Source of the DNA: a virus
IMG/VR virus record: IMGVR_UViG_3300035666_000147
Location: 1 to 25,459 of that record
Length of the DNA stretch: 25,459 nt
Reading direction: 5' to 3' (one strand)
The notes below the pieces were generated by a model. It saw only the letters and a list, made by a program, of their open reading frames with translations, searched no databases and was not told where the DNA came from. The position numbers and the translations under genes were made by a program. Positions 1 to 9,585 of the stretch are shown one piece after another. Numbering within the stretch: position 1 is the stretch's first letter; the number at the start of each line of letters is the position of its first letter.

Positions 1-257
1 GTTTTGAGCGCGGTGTACTGCGAATGTCTCCTAATCTTGCTGGCCGTCAGTCAAGCTTCGACGCTGTGGTCAGTTTTGCGTTCAACGCTGGAGTCGGGAA
101 TTATCAGCGGTCTACGATAAGAATGAAGAACAACCGTGCCGACTATGAAGGTGCAGCAGAAGCGTTTATGATGTGGACTATGGGCGGGGGCAAAGTGTTA
201 CCGGGATTGGTGCGCCGCCGCAAGGCTGAAAAAGCGTTGTACCTGCGAGGTGAGTAG
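1..257 (+). CDS. Phage endolysin (GH24 lysozyme), C-terminal part
   Basis: The reading frame is open from the left edge (first full codon at position 3), so the start and the catalytic glutamate lie outside the window. The visible 85 or so residues match the C-terminal lobe of GH24 phage lysozymes (T4/P22-type endolysins). They include the SFAFNAGVGNY segment, an Asp/Ala-rich stretch leading to MWTMGGGKVLPGL, and a closing RRRKAEKALYL helix that is highly typical of the family. The enzyme cleaves the MurNAc-GlcNAc bond of peptidoglycan to release progeny. The TAG stop overlaps the GTG start of the next gene. An internal ATG at 24 is not the true start, because GH24 homology continues upstream of it. 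A signal or anchor sequence cannot be judged. Family assignment is confident from motif recognition. Confidence 0.9.
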   Translation, partial: FERGVLRMSPNLAGRQSSFDAVVSFAFNAGVGNYQRSTIRMKNNRADYEGAAEAFMMWTMGGGKVLPGLVRRRKAEKALYLRGE

Positions 258-700
258 TGGCCGTCCAGAAAAAAGCTATCGGCGAAGCAATCAAACAATC
301 GTATGCCCGAGGTGGCATGGCTGCGTGCCCTGTTGCTACAGTGGACATCCACGTTAACCTGAAGAATCGAAACAATGCCATCAAAGAGTATGGCTATGGG
401 CCCTTGAACCCAGAAGAACCGTCCAAGGACTTTTGGGACAAGAAAGCCAGGATGTGGGGCATCTCCATTGAAGATGCCCAAACAGCGCGGTGTGGCAATT
501 GCGCCGCGTTTATTCAGACCCCAGCGATGCTGGCCTGCATTGAAAAAGGCATTCACGCCGAAGACGCCCAGGAAACGGGCATGGAGCTTGAGAAAGATGT
601 CGTTAAGCGATCTAACTTGGGCTATTGTGAACTCTTTCATTTCAAATGCGCCGGAGCGAGAACTTGCGACGCATGGCTGGTCGGGGGTCCAATTAAGTAA
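257..700 (+). CDS. Cysteine-rich phage protein of unknown function
   Basis: The protein has 147 residues and starts at a GTG that overlaps the TAG of the endolysin (TAGTG), which fixes the start. The N-terminal part is basic and polar. The C-terminal half holds five cysteines in an ordered pattern: a CGNC pair near residue 80, a single cysteine about 15 residues later, then CELFHFKC followed by RTCDAW near the end. The spacing suggests a small metal-binding module (Zn or Fe-S), but no catalytic motif is visible. I have an impression of similar cysteine-rich proteins in environmental podovirus-like genomes, without a known function. It sits between lysis and tail genes and is probably co-transcribed with both, since its stop overlaps the next ATG (TAATG). 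Gene reality is confident; function is unknown. Confidence 0.8.
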   Translation: MAVQKKAIGEAIKQSYARGGMAACPVATVDIHVNLKNRNNAIKEYGYGPLNPEEPSKDFWDKKARMWGISIEDAQTARCGNCAAFIQTPAMLACIEKGIHAEDAQETGMELEKDVVKRSNLGYCELFHFKCAGARTCDAWLVGGPIK

Positions 701-2586
701 TGCCATTACTACGACTATTCCTCAAGCCAGGAATTGACAAACAAAACACGGAATACGGCGCTGAAGGCGGATGGATCGACGGTGATTACATCCGTTTTCG
801 TTATGGCCTGCCTGAAAAACTAGGTGGTTGGACATGGTTCAATGAGCAAGCGCAATACCTCATTGGTATGGTCAGCGATGTGCTTACATGGAATGATCTG
901 GGTGGTCTACCTCACCTGATCGTTGGCACCACACGCAAGCTCTATACTTTTTATGGCGGCACGTGGTACGACATTACGCCCCTTCGTGAAACGACAGCCC
1001 CTGGAGCGGTAACCTTTGCAGCTTCGGCAGGCAGCGATATCGTTACGGTAACTGATACTTCTCACGGCGCTATTGTCGGTGACTTTGTGACTTTCAGTGG
1101 CGCAGTCAGCTTGGGCGGCAATGTTACAGCGGCCTTTTTGAACGCTCAGTTTCAGATTCAAACCGTACCCACGGCTAACACCTACACCATTAAAGTGGGT
1201 GTCACCGCTGATGGCAGTGATTCGGGCAACGGTGGCGGTGCTGTGGTTGGCGCTTATCAGATCAACGTGGGATCAGATCAATCGTTTCAAGACCTTGGCT
1301 GGGGCACGGGAACCTGGAGCCTTGCGACTTTTGGCACCCCTCGACCTGCTTCCGCAGCACTTACCTTGACCTCTCGGGTATGGCAGTTTGATAACTTCGG
1401 TGAAAACATCGTCTGTCAGCTTGTGCAAGGAAAGGCCTACCTATACGACGTCAGCAGCGTAGGATCCCGCGCTACGTTGCTAATTGGTGCGCCTACCAAG
1501 ACAACCTACTCGTTGATTTCCACGCCTGATCGTCACATGGTTTGCTTGGGCACGGAATCTACGGTTGGCGACCCAACGACCTACGATCCCATGTTTGTGC
1601 GCTTCTCAAACCAGGAAGACATCAATACGGCAGGATCCTTTGTCGAATCAGCAACCAACACAGCCGGTGGTCAACGGCTCACGGACGGTACGTTCATCAT
1701 CAGCGGCATTCGCTCACGCGGACAGATTCTGATCTTCACCAACAGCGCATTGCACGGCATGCAGTATGTAGGGCCTCCGTACACCTTCAGCTTTCAGCAG
1801 CTTGGCGCAAACTGCGATTGTGCAGGCCCGCATGCAGCGGTAGACGTCAACGGCGTGGCTTTTTGGATGGGCATCAATGCCTTTTACATGTTTGACGGTA
1901 CGGTCAAGAAGCTTGCCTGCACGGTCCAGGACTACGTGTTCAAGGACATTGAGTTCCGGCAGTCCAATAAGTTTCACGCAGGCGTGAACTCCCAGTTCAA
2001 TGAGGTCACATGGTGGTATTGCTCTGAAGGATCGGATCAGATTGATCGCTTTGTGACTTATAACTATCTCGAGAATGTCTGGTCCGTGGGCAGTATGGCA
2101 CGCACCGCCTGGAATGACATTGGTACTTACAACTATCCTGTAGCTGCTGAATACCTCAATGCCAGCACCGAAACGCCCGTGGATGGCCCAATTTATGGGC
2201 TGACCGCTGGCAGATCGGGGATCTATTTACAAGAGGTGGGCGTGAACGGTGTGGATGGCGACAGCCAAACGGCCATCGCGTCTTACATCAAGTCAGGCTA
2301 CTTTGACATTGGCGACGGTGACCAAGTCATGTACATGCGACGATTCATTCCTGACTTTAAGAATCAGGTCGGTGATCTGACAGTGCATTTGCTTTTGCGG
2401 TACTACCCGCAAGAGACCGCCAATCCGAGTTCCTTGGATCCTTATGTCATCACACCCACAACCAACAAGGTCGACACCCGTGCGCGGGGCAGGCAGATTA
2501 GTCTGAGGATTGAAAGCGATCAAGAGGACGATAACTGGCGCTACGGCACGATGCGCGTTGACATCCAACCTGATGGGTTACGATGA
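700..2586 (+). CDS. Large beta-rich virion protein, possibly P22 gp10-like stabilisation/tail protein
   Basis: The 628-residue protein starts at an ATG overlapping the previous TAA. The opening ([15 protein letters not shown] followed by [14 protein letters not shown]) is characteristic of a family of phage tail proteins. Repeated short strands with periodic Gly/Trp/Tyr suggest a beta-propeller core. Around residues 110-195 lies an inserted Ser/Gly/Thr-rich beta domain ending in GAYQINVG. The later segment about a surface residue pair ([14 protein letters not shown], then [14 protein letters not shown]) and the C-terminal ISLRIES...MRVDIQPDG resemble the overall layout of P22 gp10, which plugs and stabilises the portal after DNA packaging. 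That comparison is an inference from layout, not an alignment. No enzyme motif is visible. It is a structural protein with good confidence; the exact role is uncertain. Confidence 0.8.
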   Translation: MPLLRLFLKPGIDKQNTEYGAEGGWIDGDYIRFRYGLPEKLGGWTWFNEQAQYLIGMVSDVLTWNDLGGLPHLIVGTTRKLYTFYGGTWYDITPLRETTAPGAVTFAASAGSDIVTVTDTSHGAIVGDFVTFSGAVSLGGNVTAAFLNAQFQIQTVPTANTYTIKVGVTADGSDSGNGGGAVVGAYQINVGSDQSFQDLGWGTGTWSLATFGTPRPASAALTLTSRVWQFDNFGENIVCQLVQGKAYLYDVSSVGSRATLLIGAPTKTTYSLISTPDRHMVCLGTESTVGDPTTYDPMFVRFSNQEDINTAGSFVESATNTAGGQRLTDGTFIISGIRSRGQILIFTNSALHGMQYVGPPYTFSFQQLGANCDCAGPHAAVDVNGVAFWMGINAFYMFDGTVKKLACTVQDYVFKDIEFRQSNKFHAGVNSQFNEVTWWYCSEGSDQIDRFVTYNYLENVWSVGSMARTAWNDIGTYNYPVAAEYLNASTETPVDGPIYGLTAGRSGIYLQEVGVNGVDGDSQTAIASYIKSGYFDIGDGDQVMYMRRFIPDFKNQVGDLTVHLLLRYYPQETANPSSLDPYVITPTTNKVDTRARGRQISLRIESDQEDDNWRYGTMRVDIQPDGLR

Positions 2587-3497
2587 GCAAGATCACTAAT
2601 GTTCGACTGCCTAATGCTTCGCCGCAATACAGCCCGGAGCAGTTCAACCAATTAGTGCGATCGCTTGAGCAGGTCATTCTGCTGCTCAACAGCACCTACG
2701 GATCCGTCTCTGATCAAAACATCTCAGGTGCACAGTCTTGGTTTAACGGAAGTCCTGGGCGTGCAGGGCAGTCGGGCTCGCAAGGGGTATTGCTGCCCTA
2801 CGGCGCATTCCAGGATGGCACGGATCAAGTAGCAGGATCCACGACTTCTGCTTATGCCGTCAGGCTCAACACGACGGACTACACCAATGGTGTCTACATT
2901 GGCTCACGCACGGCAGTCTTCACGGGTACGATCGATGACGGGACACCCCCTGGCGCGGGGACCGTGCTTAACGTAACAGCAGTCACTTCAGGAACCATTG
3001 AGCTTGGCATGCAGTTAACAGGCACGGGCGTGACCGCTGGAACACGAATCACGGCCTACGGTACAGGAAGCGGCGGCACAGGCACTTACACGGTAAACAC
3101 ATCCCAGGAAGTGACAAGCACCACAATCACAGGTGATCTTCCCTCAAAGATTACGGTGGACTATGCAGGTCTTTATAACCTGCAATTCAGCTTCCAGTTT
3201 GTCAACACCGATACGCAAATCCACGATACGGACGTGTGGTTTAGGAAGAACGGCACCAACATCGCTAACAGTAACAGCCGTTTTTCCGTTCCTAACAGTC
3301 ACGGTGGCGTAGATGGTCATTTAATTGCCGCGCTTAACTTCTTCTTGGACATGGATCCAGGAGACTTTGTTGAAATTATGTGGCATACGGATGATGTTCA
3401 GGTATTGATTGAGCAACTGCCCACCGCAGCCTCTCCGACGCGTCCCGCAACGCCTTCTGCCATCGTCACGATGTCATATGTATCTTCTTTGGTGTAG
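2583..3497 (+). CDS. Tail fibre-like structural protein with adhesin-type beta insert
   Basis: The 304-residue protein starts with an ATG that overlaps the previous stop (ATGA). The first 60 residues contain a polar helix ([19 protein letters not shown]), then a short collagen-like [13 protein letters not shown] turn. Residues 118-185 form a Gly/Thr/Val-rich unit ([20 protein letters not shown], then [13 protein letters not shown]) that recurs in many phage fibre and appendage proteins. The C-terminal 110 residues ([17 protein letters not shown], then [13 protein letters not shown]) look like a jelly-roll head of the C1q/TNF kind seen at fibre tips. It is therefore likely a receptor-facing or decoration protein. 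It sits between two other virion genes. The call rests on composition and motif similarity. Confidence 0.7.
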   Translation: MSKITNVRLPNASPQYSPEQFNQLVRSLEQVILLLNSTYGSVSDQNISGAQSWFNGSPGRAGQSGSQGVLLPYGAFQDGTDQVAGSTTSAYAVRLNTTDYTNGVYIGSRTAVFTGTIDDGTPPGAGTVLNVTAVTSGTIELGMQLTGTGVTAGTRITAYGTGSGGTGTYTVNTSQEVTSTTITGDLPSKITVDYAGLYNLQFSFQFVNTDTQIHDTDVWFRKNGTNIANSNSRFSVPNSHGGVDGHLIAALNFFLDMDPGDFVEIMWHTDDVQVLIEQLPTAASPTRPATPSAIVTMSYVSSLV

Positions 3498-3499
3498 CC

Positions 3500-3832
3500 A
3501 TGGCCAATAAATATCTTCGCAAGAACGTCATCCCGTCCGCAGCCACAGAGACTGAGTTTTATGTGGTGCCGACGGCCAACACGGCCATCTTGCGCTCGTT
3601 ACGGGTGACCAATGCTAACGCTACACGCACCACAATTACGATTTCCCAGTACGACGCAGGCAGTGCAACCGAGCATTTTTTGTTGAAGTCTTATCCCCTG
3701 CCGCCTAATACGACCTTTGATGTGTTCAACGGTGTGCCCTGCGTGTTACTGGAAGGCGATGAGCTTGCTGTTGAATCGTTACTTTCAGACTGCCACTTCT
3801 ATCTTTCCTATGTAGAAGTGGACAGGAACTAG
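3500..3832 (+). CDS. Small beta-sandwich virion protein
   Basis: The 110-residue protein follows the fibre-like gene after a 2-nt gap, with an ATG at the start of MANKYLRKNV. The sequence is an alternation of short strands: FYVVPTANTAILRSLRVTN, TTITISQYDAG, FDVFNGVPCVLLEGDELAVES and CHFYLSYVEV. There is no signal peptide and no membrane segment. This is the pattern of small capsid-decoration or tail-accessory proteins in podovirus-like genomes. The product is probably structural, and its neighbours on both sides are virion genes. No motif gives a specific role, so the functional label is an inference from composition and position. Confidence 0.7.
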   Translation: MANKYLRKNVIPSAATETEFYVVPTANTAILRSLRVTNANATRTTITISQYDAGSATEHFLLKSYPLPPNTTFDVFNGVPCVLLEGDELAVESLLSDCHFYLSYVEVDRN

Positions 3833-3918
3833 CGTGATCCGTCATAATTCCAGCCATCTTTCGCGTCCTTTCCAGGCGCGCGGTCCATGGACCATGGCTC
3901 AATCGGAAAGGTACTAAC
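3833..3918. promoter_or_regulatory. Intergenic gap with a 12-bp palindrome
   Basis: This 86-nt gap is the longest within the late block. It contains a perfect 12-bp palindrome, GGTCCATGGACC, at 3882-3893, partly repeated directly (CCATGGACCATGG). No convincing -35/-10 pair and no hairpin with a T-run is visible. A purine stretch (GGAAAGG, 3904-3910) precedes the next ATG and probably serves as its ribosome binding site. The palindrome may be an operator, a small RNA stem or chance. Confidence 0.3.
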
Positions 3919-5844
3919 ATGGACGAAATGCAAGGCGTAATGGCGCTCCCCGAAGCTCAAGGTGCAGGGATGCGGCCCGAGGACATGGCGTTGATCGAAC
4001 AGATCCGCCAAAACGTGCCTCGTCAAGAGATTACTCAAGAGTTCCTGGCAGCAGGCGAGCAGGCCGATCCCCAGGCCGTGTCCGAGTTCAAACAAGAACT
4101 CGCAGGTCTTGAACTTACGCCCGATGAGTTGAACAAGCTCAATACGATGGTGGATGCCATCCTTGCTGCACCGCAAGATTACGCCAGCTTACGGCGCGCC
4201 TATCTTGCCGAGGGCATGCCCGAAGATCTCTTGCCTGAGCAGTTTGACCCGGCATTTTTTGCCGCTTTAAACATGGCGATCGACACGATTGCCATGAACC
4301 CCGGATCACCGCCCCCGATGGCCATGGCCATGGGCGGGGTGGCAGATCTTGCTGCTTACGGTCGCAATGGCGACACGATGCTTGCGCACATCACACCGCA
4401 AGAAGCTGCAATGCTCAAGCGCATGGGTGGCTCAGGTACGATCAATCCGTATACGGGATTGCCTGAATACGCCAGTATCTTTAAGAAGATCGGCAACGCA
4501 GTCAAAAAGTTTGCCAAGAGCACGGTGGGCAAGGTCATTATTGGCGTGGGAGCCAGTCTTTTTCTTGGTCCACTGGCAGCTAGTTTCTTGGGGCCTACAT
4601 TAGGGGCGGCAGCAACTGGTTTTGCAGCTAGCGCGGGAACAACGCTCTTATCTGGCGGAAATCTCCGTGATGCACTCAAGGCCGGTGTGTTTGGAGGCCT
4701 TTCCGCAGGCTTATTCCAAGGTGTCACTCAAAGTTTTCAGGGGTTACCAACAGGGGCGGAGACAGCGGCTGCTGGCGCTCCTTCTGTTTCCCCAACAGGA
4801 GCGCCTCCTCCCGGAGGAGCGTTGCCATCACTAGCTGAAACAGCAGCAGTAGACGCGGCACAGACTATTCGTTATCCAGGAAGCAGTATTGACTACAGTC
4901 AGGCCTTTGACGTTGCTTCAGCGGGACCCGTTGAACTTGCAAGACCTATTCAACCGGTTCCTGTGCAGGCTACGCCGGATCTTGGTCCAATGCCTCCTAT
5001 GTCGGCAGGACCTCCTCCAGCATTCCCAGATTCACGGGCGGGATTTGATATATCGGCACGTCTTGAAGGAACAAATACGGCATTTTCCCCTGGTGCGGTT
5101 GCCGGGACTGGGCAGCAGGCTGGCGGAGGCGTCATGGACCTTATCCGACAAGGTGAATATGGTAAGGCTGCCGGTGCTGCTTATGACCGTATCATGCCAG
5201 AGGCACTCGGAGGACAGCGTGGAGCTGTTACGCCTGACATGATCAATGACATGCGTTCTAAAGCCACAGATCTCGTTATGGCTAAACACCCGTCGTTCGC
5301 TGCACAGGCAATGACAGATCCTACTGCAAAAACCATTTTTGATAAGATGGTGACTGACCAAGCCACCAAGTTGGCTACTCCTGGCATGCTATCCACCTAC
5401 GGCCCACTCGCCGCTCTCGGCATTGGCGCACTAGGTCTGTCGGGAGGCTTCAAGACCAAAGACGCCCAAATGCCTGACCTGTTCAAGGGCCCCACAGGCT
5501 TCCAGCTCGCCAGGATGTACCCAAGCATGTACGGCTTGCAGTATGGTGGCGTGCGTCCCACAGCTTACGGCGGCATGTACCTGACCCCTCCCGGCTACGC
5601 TGAAGGCGGCGGTGTGATGGACACGCCTCAAGCAATGCGCGTGGGTGGCAAAACCTACCCTCGCAAGATCGGCGCGATCAACGGTCCAGGGACCGGGACG
5701 TCGGACTCTATTCCCGCGATGCTCTCAGACGGTGAGTTTGTGTTCACGGCCAAAGCAGTACGTGCCATGGGCCAAGGCTCACGGCGCAAGGGCGCTAAAA
5801 AGATGTATAAGCTAATGAAGATGCTGGAAGGAAAAGCAGCATGA
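3919..5844 (+). CDS. Internal virion protein with hydrophobic Gly/Ala segment
   Basis: The 641-residue protein begins at an ATG preceded by GGAAAGG. The first 130 residues are acidic and helical (EQIRQNVPRQEITQEFL and similar). A Met/Gly/Pro-rich linker follows. Near residues 190-255 there is a long Gly/Ala/Leu hydrophobic stretch (KVIIGVGASLFLGPLAASFL) that could enter a membrane. The middle is Pro/Ala/Gly-rich and low in complexity. The C-terminus is compact and basic: KTYPRKIGAINGPGTGTSDS, then DGEFVFTAKAVRAMGQGS and an RRKGAKKMYKLMKML tail, a segment I associate with large virion proteins of environmental phages. A role in the virion interior or DNA ejection fits the composition and the next three genes. 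No enzymatic motif is seen. The specific function is unknown. Confidence 0.65.
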   Translation: MDEMQGVMALPEAQGAGMRPEDMALIEQIRQNVPRQEITQEFLAAGEQADPQAVSEFKQELAGLELTPDELNKLNTMVDAILAAPQDYASLRRAYLAEGMPEDLLPEQFDPAFFAALNMAIDTIAMNPGSPPPMAMAMGGVADLAAYGRNGDTMLAHITPQEAAMLKRMGGSGTINPYTGLPEYASIFKKIGNAVKKFAKSTVGKVIIGVGASLFLGPLAASFLGPTLGAAATGFAASAGTTLLSGGNLRDALKAGVFGGLSAGLFQGVTQSFQGLPTGAETAAAGAPSVSPTGAPPPGGALPSLAETAAVDAAQTIRYPGSSIDYSQAFDVASAGPVELARPIQPVPVQATPDLGPMPPMSAGPPPAFPDSRAGFDISARLEGTNTAFSPGAVAGTGQQAGGGVMDLIRQGEYGKAAGAAYDRIMPEALGGQRGAVTPDMINDMRSKATDLVMAKHPSFAAQAMTDPTAKTIFDKMVTDQATKLATPGMLSTYGPLAALGIGALGLSGGFKTKDAQMPDLFKGPTGFQLARMYPSMYGLQYGGVRPTAYGGMYLTPPGYAEGGGVMDTPQAMRVGGKTYPRKIGAINGPGTGTSDSIPAMLSDGEFVFTAKAVRAMGQGSRRKGAKKMYKLMKMLEGKAA

Positions 5845-7187
5845 GTACGACTTACGCCACCCAAGTATCCCGCGAAGCCCCAGAAATTGAAGCCCTCAAA
5901 ATAGGGCTGATGGATGAGGCACGCAGGCTTTACAGCCAGCCTATTAATCTGCCTGCGGTTGAAGCAGCAGGACTATCTCTAGGTCAAACCCAGGCTGCTG
6001 ATCTTGCTCGCCAGGGCATTGGTTCGTATGAGCCTTTCTTGCAAGCCGGATCTCAAGCCGTTACTCAAGGCATGGGGCTCACGCAACAAGGTGCCCAACA
6101 ACTCGGCAATCTTAATGTCTCCCCACAGTTTGGTGCAGCGCAAGGTGCGTTCCAAAGTGCGTTGGGCGCAACCAGCCGACTAGGTGGTCTGGGCGATGTG
6201 GCAGCAGGATACTCTGCCGCCGACACGCGTCGTGCAACGCAGCAATTAGAAGATGCCATGCGTGGCGCGGGAGGCATTGAAGCTGCTGGTTCAGCCGCGC
6301 TTCAAGCGGGCATCGGCGCGTTGGGTGCGCAGGGCTACAAAGATTACTACAACCCGTTTGAAAAAGACGTTATCGCTGCCACACAGGATGATCTTAGGCG
6401 TCAAGGCGAGATGGCTCGCACAGCACTTGCTGGTCAAGCCGCACGGTCAGGTGCTTTTGGCAGTACGCGTGAGGGCGTGCAACGCGCCATTTTAGAAGGC
6501 GAGCTGTTAAGAAACGAAGCCAATGTGTTAGCAAACTTGCGATCACAGGGTTTCAATACTGCACAACAAGCTGCACTAAGTCGTGCAGGTATGTATGGTC
6601 AACTAGGCACGCAGGCAGGTGCGTTACGTTCCCAACAAGCAGGTCTTCAAGGCCAGTTGGCAGGGCAATCCGCAGCACAAGCTTTCCAGGCAGCACAGCT
6701 TGGTCAGGCAGGGACCGCGCTCCAGGGACAACTGGCAGGGCAAGAAGCAGGTCTATACGGCCAGCTTGGCCAAGGCATCGGTGGCCTTGCTGCTCAACAG
6801 GCGGGCCTTGAGATGCAGCGTGCAGGTCTCTTGGGCAGTTTGGGAAGTCAAATGGGCCAGCTCGGTGTGCAGCAAGGCGCGTTGGGCCAGACGATGCAAG
6901 GCCTTGGAGCGGCAGACGTGCAACTCATGGCAGGCATCGGTGGTCTCGAGCAGCAAAACGCTCAGGCGCAACTTGATGCGATTCGCGCCACGCAAACGCA
7001 AGAAGCCATGCTGCCCTTCCAGCAGTTGGGCTTTGTGTCGGACATCTACCGAGGCGCACCGACCACGCAGATGGCGTTGACCTCGCAGACTGCACCCAGC
7101 GCTAGCCCCTTGCAGACAGCCTTGGGCCTTGGGATTGCAGGACTTGGTGCTGCTTCAGGCGCACAACGCGCAGGACTTTTTGGCTAA
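5841..7187 (+). CDS. Gln/Ala/Gly-rich internal virion protein
   Basis: The 448-residue protein starts with an ATG overlapping the previous TGA (ATGA). It is almost entirely helical and built of Gln, Ala, Gly and Leu. A conserved-looking core around residues 165-225 reads YYNPFEKDVIAATQDDLRRQ, then ARSGAFGSTREGVQRAILEG. After it come imperfect repeats based on LQGQLAGQ and LYGQLG-type units (about residues 250-350), visible also as DNA repeats near 6646 and 6721. The C-terminus ends in a hydrophobic Gly/Ala/Leu segment. This composition is typical of internal core or ejection proteins of podoviruses that line or leave the virion with the DNA. The gene lies between two other large proteins of similar style. 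The assignment is by composition and context. Confidence 0.65.
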   Translation: MSTTYATQVSREAPEIEALKIGLMDEARRLYSQPINLPAVEAAGLSLGQTQAADLARQGIGSYEPFLQAGSQAVTQGMGLTQQGAQQLGNLNVSPQFGAAQGAFQSALGATSRLGGLGDVAAGYSAADTRRATQQLEDAMRGAGGIEAAGSAALQAGIGALGAQGYKDYYNPFEKDVIAATQDDLRRQGEMARTALAGQAARSGAFGSTREGVQRAILEGELLRNEANVLANLRSQGFNTAQQAALSRAGMYGQLGTQAGALRSQQAGLQGQLAGQSAAQAFQAAQLGQAGTALQGQLAGQEAGLYGQLGQGIGGLAAQQAGLEMQRAGLLGSLGSQMGQLGVQQGALGQTMQGLGAADVQLMAGIGGLEQQNAQAQLDAIRATQTQEAMLPFQQLGFVSDIYRGAPTTQMALTSQTAPSASPLQTALGLGIAGLGAASGAQRAGLFG

Positions 7188-7196
7188 GGAGCCGCG

Positions 7197-9572
7197 ATGA
7201 AGTCAAAAGTATTGGACCGACCCATGTTTAAGGGCGGCAAGATGGATCCCGACGAGGTCGGGATTATGTCCATTTTGATGGGCGAAGATGATGACATGGG
7301 CGAGGACGAAGATGAGTCCGACATGGCCAAGCTCATGGATCGTCGGCCTGACTCGCCTGAGATCCTGATGAACAATCTTCGCGGCGATGTGCGCTCGATT
7401 GACGCGCGGTTCGAGGAGCTTGCTGATATGGTCGGCTACGACGCTGCCCAGCAAACGCCCCCTGAAGTGCTTGCGCTCTTGCAGCCTGTGTTAGCTGCCG
7501 AACAGCAGGGCATCGCTGCCTTACCGGCCATGGCCCCTGGAGCTGCACCAGCAGCAATCCCCACCCCGCCACCGCCAATGGCAGCGCCCGCTGGTCCAGG
7601 CCTACCTCCAGGGGCCGCTCCTCCAGAAGCAGCGGGCATTGGCTCACTGCCCATGGGCATGGCCAAGGGAGGGCCTGTAGTCCAGCGTTTTAGGAATGGC
7701 TCATCTGAGAGGGCGGTTGAGTCCATGGATAACGAGCCCTCGGAAACTTCCGATATCGCTCAAGTCCTTGAAGGCCTGCGCGGGAACATGACTCAGGAAC
7801 AAGCCAAAGCGCTTTACGGATCAGATTTTGTTGAGCGAGCGAGACAGGCCGCGTTAAAGCGCATGGAGCCTTACCCTGTTCCCAAGTTTGAAAACGTACT
7901 TAAAGAGAAGATTCCCTTTTATCAAGGTTTGCTTGGGCAAGACAAGAGCTTGACCCAAGCGCAAATGCTTTTTGACATTGCAGGAGCAGGACTTGCACTG
8001 GCCGGAAATGTGGATCCACGCACGGGGCAACCGATGCGGGGTTCTCTTGCGTCTCGCATTGCGGGTGCTGCCAGTCAGCTTCCGGCGCAGATTGGTGCGC
8101 GTGCTTCGGAAGCAGAGAAGATGGCGCAACAAATCAAGATGCTAGGCATACAGGCCGCTGAGAAAGAAGTGTCCGCAGCCCGTACCGAGGCATTGGCGCG
8201 GGAGAAGGGTCTGGCTGATTTCTTTGGCAAGCTTGTACCCAAGACAGGAGCAGGTGCTAATAAGCCTGTTATTAGAGAAATCGCCGGAGAGGTGCGTGTT
8301 TATGATCCAGCTAAAGGTGGTGATATAACGAGTCCGAGTTCTTGGATTTCACTTGGGAAAAAACCTGCCTCTGGCTTCAGCGAATCAGATTTTAATCAGT
8401 TTAGGACTGAATACGCCCCCGCTATTCTAGATGGCACCGCTACGGCAGAACAAAAACGTAACTTTTTATCAGCCGTAACTGACTATACGCAGGCTAGGTG
8501 GGTACCTACCACAAGGACAGAGACAAACCCCACTACCAAAGAGACTTATTTAGTCCAAAAAATGGAGGAAATTCCAGGCAAAAAATTGGATGAAATCCAG
8601 CAACGTGCTCTTAACAAGCTCCGGGCAGAGATGGGCAAGGACTTTAATAGCGTCCTTAAGCAAAGTGCTGCAATCACCCCAGACAGAGCTCCTCAAGAGC
8701 CTGCTGCTACAACTACAGGTGGCAGTGCTGCTTCGACTACAGGGACCGCTCGTGTCCCAACCACCGGTGGCAGTGCTGCGCCAGCCGCGCCTGCTGTCGC
8801 ATCGACCACGGCTCAAGGACCAAGGACCGCGTCTGGTACCACAACGACTCCTTTGTTTACACAGCCTGCTGCTCAGTCTAACGTTAACTTTAGGTTCGGG
8901 ATCCAAGGCTCTGGCATGACGCCTCAAGCGGCCTTGTCGAGCGGTACAGTCGTGCCTACTATCATGGATATCACTTCCATGGGTCTTAGCACAGGCATTA
9001 TTAGTGTTCCTGCTGCTGCGATTACAAGCGTTCCTGCTATGGGACAGTTTGCTCCAGGTGAGCAACAGGCGGTTGCCTACGCTAGGCAAGCCATACCACT
9101 TATTTCTCGTTCTTTGCTTGATGCAGACAGGGTAACGGTTACTGAATTGCAGATGAAGGAAAAGGAACTTGAGTCACTGCTTCCAACGATTAGGACTAAC
9201 CCAACCGCAGCGGGCCGTGAACTGTTGGCGCTTGATTCAACACTGGCTGCAAGAGAGATGTCCCTTAAGAATAAGATAAACAACCCTGATTTAGCGATTG
9301 ATTTAAAGAACGGGTATCGTGATCGCTTAAGTGATGTTCAAGCCGCTCGGAATGTTTTAGGCGTAAGAGACACACCTCGTTTTTCGACGATTGATCAAAT
9401 GGAATCCTACATAAAAGGATCACCAAAAGGATCGCCCATCTACTTTTATTTCATGCCCGATGATAGGACGCTTAAGGGCTATACGGATGATGCAGGAAAG
9501 AAAGTTCCCGGCTTAAACCCAGCTGATGCGCGAAGGTTCAGGGAAAATCCGTTTGTGGTAATCAACCGATAA
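7197..9572 (+). CDS. Large internal virion protein, acidic N-terminus with Pro/Ala linker
   Basis: The 791-residue protein has a strong ribosome site (TAAGGAG) just before the ATG. The first 50 residues include a dense acidic run (GEDDDMGEDEDESD). Residues 100-155 are a Pro/Ala linker, then MAKGGPVVQRFRNGS, a motif class seen in phage virion proteins. Residues 185-350 are helical and Ala/Lys/Glu-rich. A Thr/Ser/Ala linker spans about residues 500-560, and the last 230 residues look globular and end in NPADARRFRENPFVVINR, a form reminiscent of C-terminal domains of virion-associated proteins. No lytic transglycosylase motif was found. It is read as a structural or ejected protein from context and composition. 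Confidence 0.65.
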   Translation: MKSKVLDRPMFKGGKMDPDEVGIMSILMGEDDDMGEDEDESDMAKLMDRRPDSPEILMNNLRGDVRSIDARFEELADMVGYDAAQQTPPEVLALLQPVLAAEQQGIAALPAMAPGAAPAAIPTPPPPMAAPAGPGLPPGAAPPEAAGIGSLPMGMAKGGPVVQRFRNGSSERAVESMDNEPSETSDIAQVLEGLRGNMTQEQAKALYGSDFVERARQAALKRMEPYPVPKFENVLKEKIPFYQGLLGQDKSLTQAQMLFDIAGAGLALAGNVDPRTGQPMRGSLASRIAGAASQLPAQIGARASEAEKMAQQIKMLGIQAAEKEVSAARTEALAREKGLADFFGKLVPKTGAGANKPVIREIAGEVRVYDPAKGGDITSPSSWISLGKKPASGFSESDFNQFRTEYAPAILDGTATAEQKRNFLSAVTDYTQARWVPTTRTETNPTTKETYLVQKMEEIPGKKLDEIQQRALNKLRAEMGKDFNSVLKQSAAITPDRAPQEPAATTTGGSAASTTGTARVPTTGGSAAPAAPAVASTTAQGPRTASGTTTTPLFTQPAAQSNVNFRFGIQGSGMTPQAALSSGTVVPTIMDITSMGLSTGIISVPAAAITSVPAMGQFAPGEQQAVAYARQAIPLISRSLLDADRVTVTELQMKEKELESLLPTIRTNPTAAGRELLALDSTLAAREMSLKNKINNPDLAIDLKNGYRDRLSDVQAARNVLGVRDTPRFSTIDQMESYIKGSPKGSPIYFYFMPDDRTLKGYTDDAGKKVPGLNPADARRFRENPFVVINR

Positions 9573-9585
9573 CGGGGACTATTTG

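Noticed and set aside
143-706. 187-codon open frame on the minus strand
   Set aside because: It is antisense to the endolysin end and the cysteine-rich gene, which have family features and start/stop coupling; the minus product shows no recognisable domain.
6600-6900. Short DNA repeats considered as a CRISPR or regulatory array
   Set aside because: They are imperfect, in frame and coincide with repeated Gln/Gly/Leu peptide units, so they are coding repeats.
6619-7080. 153-codon plus-strand open frame within the Gln/Ala-rich virion gene
   Set aside because: The frame has shadow composition (Trp, Arg, Ser, Lys from Gln/Ala/Gly codons) and no domain or ribosome site.
8550-9089. 179-codon minus-strand open frame
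   Set aside because: It is Ser/Arg/Cys-rich and antisense to a Thr/Ala-rich linker of a virion protein, so it is best explained by codon bias.
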